Below are positions 10,211 through 20,865 of a DNA stretch of 64,000 nt, in pieces (the first letter of the stretch is position 1; the number at the start of each line of letters is the position of its first letter). The position numbers and the translations under genes are program-made. The DNA comes from Macrolepiota albuminosa. Its lineage: Eukaryota; Basidiomycota; Agaricomycetes; Agaricales; Agaricaceae. The stretch covers positions 62,001 through 126,000 of the forward strand of contig JAMWFC010000066.1 in the NCBI GenBank assembly GCA_027475525.1, read 5' to 3'. The notes beneath the pieces were generated by a model. It was not told the DNA's origin. It did no database searches and saw nothing but the letters and a program-made list of their open reading frames with translations.

Positions 10211-12612
10211 ATGCGCTCAGTCCGAGTAGAAGCCTATCAACGAGTCGAATGTATGCACCGAACTATCATGGATAAAGCTAGGGCTATGCGCATTGCAATG
10301 GGCTGCCCACCGAACATGTGGGACGAGTTTTATATGACAGCTTTGCACCTCCATAAAAGAACGCTCATGAAATCACTTGTTGGTGTTACCCCACATGAAG
10401 CATGGACTGGCCGGAAACCTGACTACTCGTACATGCGAGAAATCGGATGTAAAGCCTTCATCCTAATTCTCGCCCCTCACAACCCCAAAATCTACGCCAA
10501 ATCAATCAAATGTATTCTGATTGGGTACACACTCAATTTGAAGGCGTACAGGTGCTATGATAAACGTACTGGGAAGATCTACAAAACATTCCATGTCAAG
10601 TTCTCTGAGAGTCATGAGACTTACCCGGCAGTCCTGCCAACCTCGACGTTCAGCAGCGAAGACACACACGAGGCCATCACTCCTTCCGAACCGTTCACCC
10701 AGTCGCTCGATTATGACAATCCCAAACCTTTCCCCTCCGGAGGAGCCCATTCTGAGTGCAAAAACCCTGAGCAAATCGCACAGGGCGATCAAGCTCAGCA
10801 GCTGCACAGATCGAACCGTATATCAATACCTACGCACAAGACCAACCCCAATAATCCACAGCCCTCACGCCTCAAGCGAGCCGTGCAAGAGTCAAAGGAC
10901 GCAGCTGAGCGCATGCGTGTGGTCCAAGCTGAAAGGGGCGCCATCAGGAACAGTGTGGGTGAACAACAAGATCAGGGAGAAAATGTGGGCACACAACTCG
11001 ATCAAGGACCGTTGATCCAATCTGCAGGCGCTAATCAAGATCAGGACATTTCCGACCTCACAAACATCGTGTTGATGGAGGAGCTGGCCTACTTGGTGAA
11101 CGCTGCAGAAGAATTCTGGACCAATCCTTTGTCCGCAGAGTTCAGCAATGAACCTAACACATGGGCGGAAGCTAAGCGCTCTGGAGACTCCAAGAGGTGA
11201 GAAGACGCATACCGTGAGGAGCTAGACTTGCTTTGTGAGATGGGCATCTACGAACTAGTACCACAAGCATCACTTCCACCAGGAACAAAGGTCAGGACTG
11301 GACACCCAGTGTTCAAGATTAAGCGTGACAAAGCAGGTAATGCGGTACGTTTCAAGGTCAGGCTGGTCTTTCGAGGTCACGAACAGATACATGGACGAGA
11401 CTATAACAAGACTACCTCACCAACGGCGCACATGGAATCTTGGCATATTCTGTTGCATATGGCAGCGGTCAAGGGCTGGGACGCTATCCAGATTGATGTC
11501 AAAACGGCGTTCCTCTACGGCATTCTCCTGGACGATGAAACTCAATACATGAAGCAACCTGCTGGATTCAAAGAAGAAGGGAAGGAGGACTGGGTATGGA
11601 AATTAGTGAGAGGGCTCTACGGTATGAAACAAGCGGGGAGGATTTGGAACATAACGATGAACAAGAAAATGTTGCTTTGGGGGTTCAAATGTCTGACATG
11701 CGAATCATGCATCTATTTTTGGGATACTGACCACAGCACAATCATTGCAGCCCTGCATGTCGACAATTTCTTATCTATTGCAAGCAACAAGCAAGAAAAT
11801 GAGCGGTTCAAGGACCAGATGCATAAGGTATGGACTATATCTGACTTGGGCCTGCCGCGTTTCATCGTTGGCATTGCTGTCGAGTGGGACAGACCTAATG
11901 GGATCATTAAACTCTCTCAATTTGCGCTTATCGACAAAATCATCAGGCAGTTCGGCCAGAGCAATGCATGTCCCTTGTCTCTCCCCATGGACTCCAACTC
12001 CAAGCTTTGCCGAGGAGACTACAAAGACCTATCCCCAGAAGAACGATGTACCCTTGAACGAATCCTGTATCGTCAGCTAGTGGGCTGTCTCTTGTACCTG
12101 GCAATCTCGACTAGGCCCAACATCGCCTTCGGTGTACAACAACTGACTCAATACCTCAACTCGTACACCACGGTACACTGGAACACTGCGATTCGCCTTG
12201 TTAGGTACCTTAAGGACACGAGGGATCTGCGACTTCATCTCGGAGGGAAAGAACCACTTGTACTCACAGGATTCACGGACTCGGATTGGACGAGCTGTTT
12301 AGATACTCGTCGTAGCATGGGAGGCTATGCTTGGAATCTGGGTTCTGGAGTCATTTCCTGGGCTGTCCAAAAGCAAAAGACTGTAGCCGCTTCTTCGTGC
12401 AAGGCAGAGTACATGGCGGCTTATGAGAGCGCTCAGGAGGGTATATGGCTACGTGCGCTCTTGAAAGACATTGGTCATGACCTCACTGCTCACCCAACTG
12501 ATATTTTCTGCGACAACGACTCAGCTATAGCCCTATCTGAGGACCCTCTGTTGCATGCGTGAGTCAAACACGTCGACATCAAATATCATTTCCTCCGCAA
12601 GCGCGTACAATC
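10211..12612 (+). pseudogene. 5'-truncated Ty1/copia pol remnant (integrase C-terminus, RT, RNase H)
   Basis: One reading frame holds the end of a copia integrase (E-C-M-H-R-T-I-M-D-K-A-R, starting at the last catalytic residue), the G-Y-x-K-A-Y-R-C-Y segment, a copia RT (D-V-K-T-A-F-L-Y-G, then G-L-Y-G-M-K-Q-A) and RNase H (T-D-S-D-W...K-A-E-Y-M-A). Two in-frame TGA codons break it, at 11198-11200 and 12560-12562; the second stands where copia proteins have H-A-R-x-K-H-I-D. The RT active site reads H-V-D-N instead of Y-V-D-D, so the second catalytic Asp is lost. Gag, protease and most of the integrase are missing. Dead element. Confidence 0.9.
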
Positions 12613-12755
12613 CTGCAAACTACTCCTATGACATGTCCCTTCAAAAGAAAATACAGCAGATATCTTCACAAAGGCCCTATCCTCTGCCACCTTCCTGTAC
12701 CTTTGTCCACGACTTGGGCTGCGCTTATGAGTGCTGGATTCCATGTGAGGAGGAG

Positions 12756-13002
12756 TGTTGGAGGTTCACCCCTGATTCACACAGCCACTGATCCTTACCC
12801 TTCACATATCACTATATCACAATGTCACGTCAGGGCTGCTAGCAAGAACCACGTCTACACTATAGTCCCTGAGATGGCCACTACTACAATGTGGCCACTG
12901 TTTCCTTTGTCTACACTCGTATATATATCGGACTACATTCAGACAAGACCCTCAGTCACTTATACTGGACTGAGGGTACGTCGTTCATATTTACACAACA
13001 TA
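12756..13002 (+). mobile_element. Start of the copia 3' LTR with adjacent polypurine tract
   Basis: A purine run (GTGAGGAGGAG, 12745-12755) is followed directly by TGTTGGAGG, the usual PPT-LTR junction of copia elements, and it lies about 140 bp after the RNase H reading frame. A TG...CA end fits at about 13002 (TTACACAACA). There is no second LTR to compare, so the right edge is tentative. A 22-bp piece of its end (AGTCACTTATACTGGACTGAGG) occurs again at 13063. Confidence 0.5.
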
Positions 13003-13120
13003 AATAGATTGCTAACTGTACTTTAGAATACTTAACGGTTATTCTTAGGTACGGAACAATATAGTCACTTATACTGGACTGAGGAATACTTAATGGTTAT
13101 TCTTAGTCTAACCAATAGTC

Positions 13121-13536
13121 TGGATTTTAACACGATAGATGTCTTATAACATAGTGCACAATTTGGCCTCTTGCAATGAAATGTGTTTGGCACTCTTTGA
13201 AATATGTACAGTGGTTCCTTGTCACTCCATAATAGATTCAACGTCTTCGCATTGTTACAAATAGGGCAAATACGTCCTTTGGTGGCTCGCTACTGTCATC
13301 TGTCAAAAGTTCTTGTAGAATACGGATCATTGCTGTGTGATTTTTCTGCCACCCTGAGCCACACATATCATGAAACGGTGGTAGATACTCCATGACTGCC
13401 TATTTTGGAATATAAGAATAAGGTTCCTGATTTAGGTACTTGCCTCCTGGAGGTATCTGAAGCCCTATACAACATCACACAGATGCAATCACCCTTGCCC
13501 AGATATTTTCTCTTTGAACGTCACCTTATTTGCTCC
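13121..13536 (+). repeat. Left part of the inverted duplicate of the deaminase upstream region
   Basis: This stretch is the reverse complement of about 30519-30930, the upstream flank of the intact deaminase gene that ends at 29006, with scattered substitutions. Homology stops at TTTGCTCC (13529-13536) and resumes at the same 8 bases at 20866-20873, so it is one half of a duplicate that was later split. Confidence 0.85.
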
Positions 13537-13878
13537 ACCTGTCTCTGACATCCTAATGCAATATACAGTAGAATTGTAGTAAGATAGTAATGCAATTTCC
13601 CCTGTAACGTAGATATATTACTATATTACTATGAAGCCATCCACCTACGCTAGAAGTGCTAGCTAAGGACATATCTGTAGGGATACGCCTTGATGGACCA
13701 TTAATGAATATGTGAAAGTGCTATATCTGAGAGAGAGCCAAGAAGGAAGAGAAGAGAATGAAGTAAGTAAGTAAAGGGGCATGTGGGGTAGCATCAAAAT
13801 CCTTGTAAGGGAAAGCTTGCCACCACAGCATATGAAGATACATAAAACACAGGTAAAACAGATGAATAATCAGACCAA

Positions 13879-15189
13879 CTAGTCAACCCCTAGATGACCT
13901 GCCATAAGTTGCTGAACCTGACCCCAAATGCATCCTGCCAGTTGAATGGATGTAAGGTGCCAGCTCACTGCAATCCTATGAGTGAACCTTCTCTTTTCTA
14001 AGGGCATCGAGCAGCTCATATTACGATCAGTACCCAGGATTCTCATCACATCCAGGGTTTGACCTAGACAGAATGCTGTACAGTGGAGAGGCCATACAAG
14101 TGGGTTATCCTGAAAGAGAGACTCAGCTGCATTCATAAGACTAATGGCCTCATGTTCTGTGATCAGCCTCTTGGCACGCATTTTGGAGCATTTTAAATGA
14201 GTGGATTGACAAGCTTCGGTGGTTGTTTTGAGCCTCCATGTCATAAATCTTGGACACTCAACAAATACGTGATATTCATCCTCAATAGAGCATCCACATC
14301 CCAGGTGACAGCTGGATGAACTAATCATTCCTCTTGAGAAAAGCCTTGCTGCAGTTGGTAGCTGTCCCGATCTAACATATAGCTGAACAACAGCGGAGTA
14401 GCACGAGATGGCTCTTAGGTAGGGAAAGTCTGGGGGCACATTTCGATCATAGACTAGGTGTCAGAGGTGGAGACCCAGGGTATGTTCTAGGCTCATCGCT
14501 GTTTTCTGAGCTAAGAGGTGATCAGTGAAGCTGCAAATGTTAGATTCAATCTACCCATCTCCTGTCCTATAGAACATGTATGGGTCCATAAGAAATGAGG
14601 GGTTTGGAGCAATCGGTGTGTCCAGCTCAGTTTACACTTTCACCGCATGCATGTCAGCCGCATTGTTGAGGGTTGATGGTAGGTGAGCGCCATCAGAGTG
14701 TCTCTTGGTGTATGTAACACTGGTTCATCCATCACGGAGGAGAAGCAATATCCAATGATAGTATGATTGACCGTTTATGTGTCTAAGTTTTGCTTCCACA
14801 TCGCCAGCTGATCGACGTTCCTGAAGTAGTCTGACTGAGTTCAGGTGGTCAGTGTGGATCGTTGCTTCAAGTTCTTCATTCTTTGATAGAATGAGACCTG
14901 TAATAAGACCTATAAGCTCTCCATGAAAAATTGAGAGGTTATGTCCCATCAGTTTCAAGGCTACTGTCCTAGGACCCATTACAGCAGCAGTTATTGACTT
15001 ATTTTCAAGAATCCCTGCTTCTGCTGGTATCATAGAACCGTCAGATCCCCACTGGTTAGTATTATGGGCCTCAGTTGTAGGGGAAATTGGGCATAAATCA
15101 GCAAGGGCTGCAATAATGGACTCAGCTCTGGCTTGGCAAGACTCCTGATCCATCAGCAGATCTGATTGCCCCTCGTACATCATGTCCAA
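13879..15189 (-). pseudogene. LINE-like element 3' remnant: RNase H and C-terminal zinc knuckle
   Basis: The minus strand holds an RNase H domain (W-G-S-D-G-S, then H-G-E-L, then H-T-D-H) at 14725-15189. This leads through in-frame stops (peptide L-P-S-T-L-N-N-A-A-D) to a C-terminal segment at 13879-14439 with a Cys/His cluster (C-H-L-G-C-G-C...H-V-F-V-E-C). This order, RNase H then a CCHC-like tail, fits the end of fungal non-LTR retroelements. No endonuclease or RT remains. Several stops and no 5' part: a decayed fragment inside the 7.3-kb insertion. Confidence 0.65.
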
Positions 15190-15624
15190 CTATGCATAAG
15201 CCAAGGCTTCGTGTATAACTAATGCATTACAATAGTAATGCAATTTTTTCTGTAACCTTACACATAACTAATGCATCAGTGATGCATTTATAGTCAGTGA
15301 TGCATTACTCAATTTCTAAATGGAGAAAAATGCATCAATAAGGGATTGAACTGAGGATCTTTTGTATAAATGAGCAGGAAAGCAATGATATAACCAATAA
15401 ACCACCATGCCATTGAAAATAATGTAAGTTACATTATATAAATACTGTTGCGAGACCTGTCTAGTGCTCACACCAGTTAGCTGGTTAGGCCTTGGTTAGG
15501 GTTGTTAGGGTTTTGTTAGTATTAGGTAGTTAGTTAGAGGTTTGGTTAAGGCTTAGGACAGGGATATTTATTAAAGGGGAGCTTGTCTCCTCTTTACTAC
15601 ATGCGCTCTTTTACTTTACTTACT

Positions 15625-15704
15625 GAGGCAACTTAGTTGAATGGTTAGTGCTGTTAATTATAATGTGTTCAGGTTTGTAGTGCACAAGTTCGAATCTTGG
15701 TAAT
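15625..15704 (+). other. tRNA-like sequence with A- and B-box promoter motifs
   Basis: A segment with an A-box-like TTAGTTGAATGGTTAG followed about 50 bp later by a B-box GTTCGAATC has the spacing of a tRNA gene. A complete cloverleaf cannot be drawn with confidence because the acceptor and anticodon stems do not pair well. It may be a tRNA pseudogene or the head of a tRNA-derived SINE. Confidence 0.3.
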
Positions 15705-15847
15705 GCTGTGTTTTAGTAATTCTTTTCTTGCCTTACTAATGCACCTCTGCAGTTAAAGAGTTATAACGCCCAAAATAGTCACAATGTGAACTGATAATGG
15801 CGAAGACGACAAGTAGCTACAGTACTATACAGGGTAAGGAGGAAGGG

Positions 15848-16399
15848 TTGACAAAAAACTGAATAAAAGTATACTAATAGAATACTGGTATAAAATGTGA
15901 GTTAGGGGCCAATGTGACCTTCCCATCACATGCTTACTTTAGATATTTTGTTTTGAGCTGGCACAACGCGACTTTAAATTTTTTTATGTAGACAAAATAT
16001 CTAAGGTGAGAGCTGAGCCTGGCTCACCAGATGGCCATGTAAAGGGGGTGTCTCACCAGAGTCAGGAGGGCAAACAAAGAATTAGAAGAAGAATAAAATA
16101 CAAATGGAAACTGAAAAGAAAAGGGGATCACAGTAAGATGAATAGGCAACATGAGAGAGCGCAAAGATGCTCACCTGGGCAGCAAATGGGGAAGGAGGAG
16201 GATGGAGAAGAAGGCCATCCAAAATGTCTAAGACTGTGTGCCATACTGATCACAGCATGGCATCTGCCAGGCCCTGGCACCGTGCCACAATCGGCACACG
16301 ATCTTGGAGAAAAAAGATGCAGGAGAGAACGGAAGAACTCCTGAGCATGCAGAGGCCTCCAAAAATGCTCACTGCCTTCAGCGCTTGCCTTTACACTGA
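15848..16399. repeat. 552-bp direct repeat, left copy (A2)
   Basis: It matches 20224-20775 over exactly the same length without visible indels and with a small percentage of mostly transition differences. It contains a perfect 13-bp inverted repeat, TTAGATATTTTGT at 15939-15951 and ACAAAATATCTAA at 15992-16004, able to form a hairpin with a 40-nt loop. Open frames within it are not conserved coding sequence. Confidence 0.9.
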
Positions 16400-16431
16400 C
16401 CTCTGCAGTTAAAGAGTTATAGCGCCCATGA

Positions 16432-17444
16432 TGACTTTCCTCTAGGTGAGGAAAGATTTTGTTATGATTACAAGTTCTCCAGACCAATGGCAGGCATAGA
16501 ACGCACATGACATCAGCATTGCAAACAAAAGATCATCGAAATTGTTGGAAGATTGAGCTCAAGACATGAAGTTTTCCAGGTAGGACAATCGAAGAGGGAG
16601 TTTATGATGGATTGGATCAGCTTGTATCTTTTTTGCACCTTTAATTGCTGATTTTACAAGTGGGTCAGCCCTGTTAACATCAAAATTGGGGTAGATATTG
16701 CAAAGAAAATGGCCAGTGTCTGAGAGATACTTAGATCTGGATGCAATGTATTTTGCTAGTGTCTGAGGAGTGAGATCAATTGAAAGATGATGAGCTAAAC
16801 AAAAGTTAAGATAGTTTTGTGCTTCCAAGGCATAGCAAGAGGCTGTAGATTTTTCAATAGATTCTGTTTGAACGTGCAGGGTCCAGGTGTCAAGGTCAGA
16901 GCTGGACATTGGTTGGCAGATCATCTTTTGATACGACTCGCCAATGGCTTTTAAAAGCACTCTCTCCATCGTGCCGACAGACAGTCCCTAGGGAGTTTGA
17001 AGTCATGAATGTGGTAAGCAGGAAATTGATGATAAAAATTGTCGAAAAGGAGGCATGAAAGAAGATCTGTACATGTGTTGTCTCTACCTGCAATATGACA
17101 AATATGTAAGTCAATACCGGTTTCAATGACAATACCAGTGACTACCTTAACCACTGTATTGTGCATGTTTTTGGCAGCATCCAGAGTGTTGAAGACCACT
17201 ACTGAGTCAAGGCTGTCAGTAAAAATAAGCAGTTTTTTTGGAGGATGCTCAAAAAGAGCAACATGAGAATGCTTAAAAGAATGGCAAGCAATTCGAGAAA
17301 AAAGATGTCAACTTTGGGTTTTGAGAGATCTGGATTGAGTTGGTAAATAAAACCCAAACCTGCATACACAAACGCTAAAGTAAGCTTTAAACTTGTGTCA
17401 GTCCATAAGACAAAATTGGCTGATGAATCGTCCCAGTATGTCAT
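16432..17444 (-). pseudogene. DIRS copy 1: RNase H and tyrosine recombinase N-terminus
   Basis: From right to left: an RNase H remnant (L-W-T-D-T-S, then H-I-C-H-I-A-G-R-D-N-T-C-T-D-L-L-S, frameshifted), then the SAM-like N-terminal domain of a tyrosine recombinase (Y-L-N-F-C-L-A-H-H-L). After a stop at 16559 a piece of the catalytic domain remains (F-D-D-L-L-F...S-G-E-L), in which the expected first catalytic Arg has become Trp. The rest of the catalytic domain is gone. It is homologous to 57697-59324. Confidence 0.7.
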
Positions 17445-18690
17445 GTCAAGAAATCTAATGCCTACCGCAGAGGGAAGAACTTTGAGAAGCTATGACATGT
17501 CATCCACCACTTCTCTGTTCAAGAAGACCCCAGCATGCATTGTTGATTTTAAGGCTATTTTTTGATATAATAATGATAGTGCTGGACGTCCCCATGGTAA
17601 AACATTTAGTAATCAGTTGAGATGTCCTGCTAGCCGTTGCCAAGAACAAAGAGGAGGACAGCGACCTGGTGTATTAATGAAGTCATTAATTTTGCTGATG
17701 ATGTTGTCAATGGATTCCTTGTTAAGAGTTATGGTGCCTTGGTTGATGTCTACTCAGAAGCTGATGATTTTGAGACACTCTCCAAATTCTTGCTTTCTTT
17801 TGTCCTAGGGACAGCCAATGCGATCCCATAGAATAAGTAACTGAGCTTGATGTTTTGGTCTGAGCCTTCCCTTAAATTCAATTAAGTCAGCTGCTTAATC
17901 CCATGAGAAGAAATCATCCATGAAGTCATAGAGATCAGGCATGTCCAACTTAGTCACAGCTATCCAACAGATAAGACCAGCTAAAGTGCACCAGCAATGC
18001 AGGAAGGCTCGATTTCCAAACACAAGACGATGTTACTCCATTGACTTTGACCAACTGTTGTAATTGCCACATCAGATGTGCTGGAAGGTTAAGGAAAGCA
18101 CTGGAGACATCAGACTTTCAGGTAAGAAGTGTTTCGGAAGGATAGCGTTGCTTTGCACTGAATAAAACTTGCCCAAATGTCCTCATATTGTCATATCTTA
18201 CTTTAGCTTCAGTCTTTGAGATCCCATTGTTTAGACCAGAAGCCGTGTGATCCATAACCACCCTGGGCTTTCCTTTTTGCCAGACAACAAAAAGAGGGGA
18301 TGAAGCCATTCCTGGGAGGAGATCATCAATGTCAACCAGTTCAGACCATCTATTAGCTCTGATTTCTTTCTCCTGAAAGTCCCTGATAGCGTTAAGGTCA
18401 AAGGCTTCTGTTGAATAATTGTCCAACAGCTCAGAATCTGAAGAATCCCAGTTTCTATTATCGAAAGGCCAAAAGCCTTCCCTAAGTTCTGTCATGACTG
18501 AAGAAACAAATGGTTGATTTGGGTGGTCCCAAAGCATAGCCTCAAAAGAATCGACATTGAAAGGAGTATCAACTTGTATATATCCTTTCATGGCTTCAAG
18601 AGTTTTTAAAATTGATGGATCCGAAGACAAGTTAAGCAGAGGAGAAGGAAAAAGTGATGCAGTCAAAGTATCACAAGCTGAAGGTGGCAT
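17445..18690 (-). pseudogene. DIRS copy 1: reverse transcriptase remnant
   Basis: An open stretch at 18118-18690 holds the RT entry region (H-P-N-Q-P-F-V-S-S-V, G-F-W-P-F, S-S-P-L-F-V-V-W) shared with the second DIRS element. Further left the frame is broken, but K-S-D-V-S-S-A-F (first catalytic Asp, around 18115-18090) and Y-D-F-M-D-D-F-F (active site, around 17920) are still readable. Several stops and frame changes: non-functional. Confidence 0.7.
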
Positions 18691-18726
18691 AGTAGAGGCA
18701 AGAGATGAACTATTCTATATGAAGCC

Positions 18727-20189
18727 CTAGCAAAAACAAGGAGAAGTTTGAGGAAATACGTTAGAACGTTTACAGGCAGATGAGAAAGATCTTGGACCCT
18801 GGTTAATCGCTTCTTCAACTCTAAGCCTTGATTCCACCTCCTGCTCTATAAGATTGACATCATGCCCTAAGTTTGGTGAGGCATTCTTTGTTGTCTCTAG
18901 CTCTATGCTTGTTGCCGCACTCACAGCAAACACTGTGCCGATGATTATTTGTGCATGAATCCACGTTACAATATTCCAGATTCCAGTTTTAACAAATCGT
19001 CGTTGCTCACCTTTTGTTCAAAGTAAAACAAGTCAAAGAAAGCTGTTTTGTTCCCACCGACGAATGAGTGAAAGAAGATGAAACACTGATGAGCTGTGAG
19101 AGCATAGGAATGTGAAGCTTATTTGGATTGTTGAGCCTAAATGGGTTATGTGCATATCTGTCTTGTGTGTCAGAGTTGAAATAGATAGCCAACAATGCTG
19201 CTCTGGGTAAGGAGTAGAAGAAATCAACAATTCTACAACGATAAAAGGCCAACTCATTTTTGCAGTGTGGATAGAATGATAAAACTCACTCTGCCCATAC
19301 ATCAAAAGCATGGGTCCAGTCGGATTCAGACAGAATCAAACAGCAAGCAGACATGTGGTCCTTTCTGATGATGAAAAACCCATCAGCAAACTCTTTAGGC
19401 TCATTGTCATGGTCATACCCCTTTTCCAAGGTTGCATAAAGCTTTTCAAAGTTGATGTAATAGTTGAGAATGATAAGGTGCCAGATGGATCTCTGAGTTT
19501 CCTAAGCTAGGCGAAATTGACAAAAGAGTCAATAATTTTCTCCTTTCCATACTCTTGGCAGAGTTCCCATGTTTTAGCCAAGAGGGGATCATAAGAGACT
19601 TCATCTTGAAAAGAGGCAAGGTGTGGTGCAATCGTGAGTAAGGAGGAAGGAATGGGCAAGGAATCAAGCTCTTTGACCTTAAGACCTGCCGATGGATTAC
19701 AGACAATATGAGTAGATTGGCATCTTTCCCAGAAAGCTCCACTTGATTAAGCAGAGACGTCTATGCTGCTGATTCAATCACTTTGGCATGAGAAGTCGTT
19801 GAAAAATCAGGACTCTGAACAGGGAGCATAGCACTATGATCTGGTCTGAATTAGTTGGATAAGTCAAACGGAATCGGCAGAGTGTTTGAATGTGATAGAT
19901 GGCAATCGTCTTTAGTCTTAGCTTGTTGAATTTTGAGACGATGCTTAGCTGTGTTGACAAAGTTGTGGGCCTCATCAGGTCTGAAACCCAAATCATGTAA
20001 AGAAAGAACCAATTCTGTGAGACTGTGCAACTCTTCAACTGTTTCATCAACCAGTTTCTGACTGGCATCCGATTTTGCTCTGACAGACTCGAGTCTCTGT
20101 TCTTCAGCTATTTCATGAACTTTGGATATTTCACGAGCATGATGATTGTACGTTTTGCAATGACAGATTGGAACATTTTCTGAGGACAT
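18727..20189 (-). pseudogene. DIRS copy 1: gag-like region remnant
   Basis: Position between the A1 repeat and the RT corresponds to gag of the second DIRS element. A 112-codon open stretch (19851-20189) encodes a mainly helical peptide with two Cys/His residues near its start. The remainder is fragmented by stops. The assignment rests mostly on position. Confidence 0.4.
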
Positions 20190-20223
20190 AGAGAGACTGT
20201 GATGATGAGTAGAACAAGTAGTA

Positions 20224-20775
20224 TTGACAAAAAACTGAACAAAAGTATACTAATAGAATACTGGTATAAAATGTGAGTTAGGGGCCGATGCAACCTTCTC
20301 ATCACATGCTTACTTTAGATATTTTGTTTTGAGCTGGCACAACGCGACTTTAAATTTTTTTATGTAGACAAAATATCTAAGGTGAGAGCTGAGCCTGGCT
20401 CACCAGGTGGCCATGTAAAGGGGGTGTCTCACCAGAGTCAGGAGGGCAAACAAAGAATTAGAAGAAAAATAAGATACAAATGGAAACTGAAAAGAAAAGG
20501 GGATCACGGTGAGATAGATAGGCAACATGAGAGAGTGCAAAGATGCTCATCTGGGCAGCAAATGGGGAAGGAGGAGGACAGAGAAGAAGGCCACCCAAAA
20601 TGTCTAAGACTGTGTGCCATACTGACTGCAGCATGGCATCTGCCAGGCCCTGGCACCATGCCACAATTGGCACATGATCTTGGAGAGAAAAGGTGTGGGA
20701 GAGAACAGAGGAACTCCCAAGCACACAGAGGCCTCCAAAAATGCTCACTGTCTTCAGCACTCACCTTTACGCTGA
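20224..20775. repeat. 552-bp direct repeat, right copy (A1)
   Basis: Partner of 15848-16399, with identical length and the same internal 13-bp inverted repeat. In minus-strand orientation it is the upstream end of the DIRS-like element. Confidence 0.9.
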
Positions 20776-20865
20776 TTAATTGCATCATACAAGTTACACT
20801 AGATATTGCATTACTATTCTACTGTAATTATACCACATTATGCATCACGATGTTGGGGCCAGCTG

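Larger units (their letters stand above)
15746..20775 (-). mobile_element. DIRS/Ngaro-like (tyrosine recombinase) retrotransposon remnant, copy 1
   Basis: Minus-strand remnants appear in the order gag, RT, RNase H, start of a tyrosine recombinase, as in the element at 57.7-62.1 kb. Flanking 552-bp direct repeats (20224-20775 and 15848-16399) serve as terminal A repeats. A ~32-bp sequence (CCTCTGCAGTTAAAGAGTTA...) abuts the inner edge of the left repeat at 16400 and recurs at 15746. Read on the minus strand this gives A1-genes-B1-A2-B2, the split direct repeat layout of Ngaro/PAT elements, except that 70 bp separate A2 from B2. All genes are broken. Confidence 0.65.
13537..20865. mobile_element. 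7.3-kb insertion with 8-bp target duplication and degenerate inverted ends
   Basis: The block interrupts a sequence that is continuous in the intact locus. It is bordered by the direct repeat TTTGCTCC. Its two ends resemble each other in inverted orientation: the left end reads CTGTCTCTGACATCCTAATG, and the right end read backwards gives CTGGCCCCAACATCGTGATG, followed on both by TAGTAATGCAAT and TGTAAC. An 8-bp duplication with short inverted ends fits a hAT-like DNA transposon, but no transposase was seen; the interior holds retroelement remnants. Alternatively several nested insertions only mimic this structure. Confidence 0.5.

Noticed and set aside
16006..16508. Open frames inside the 552-bp repeats (also at 20382-20888)
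   Set aside because: The two repeat copies do not conserve frame or stops, and the peptides have no domain.
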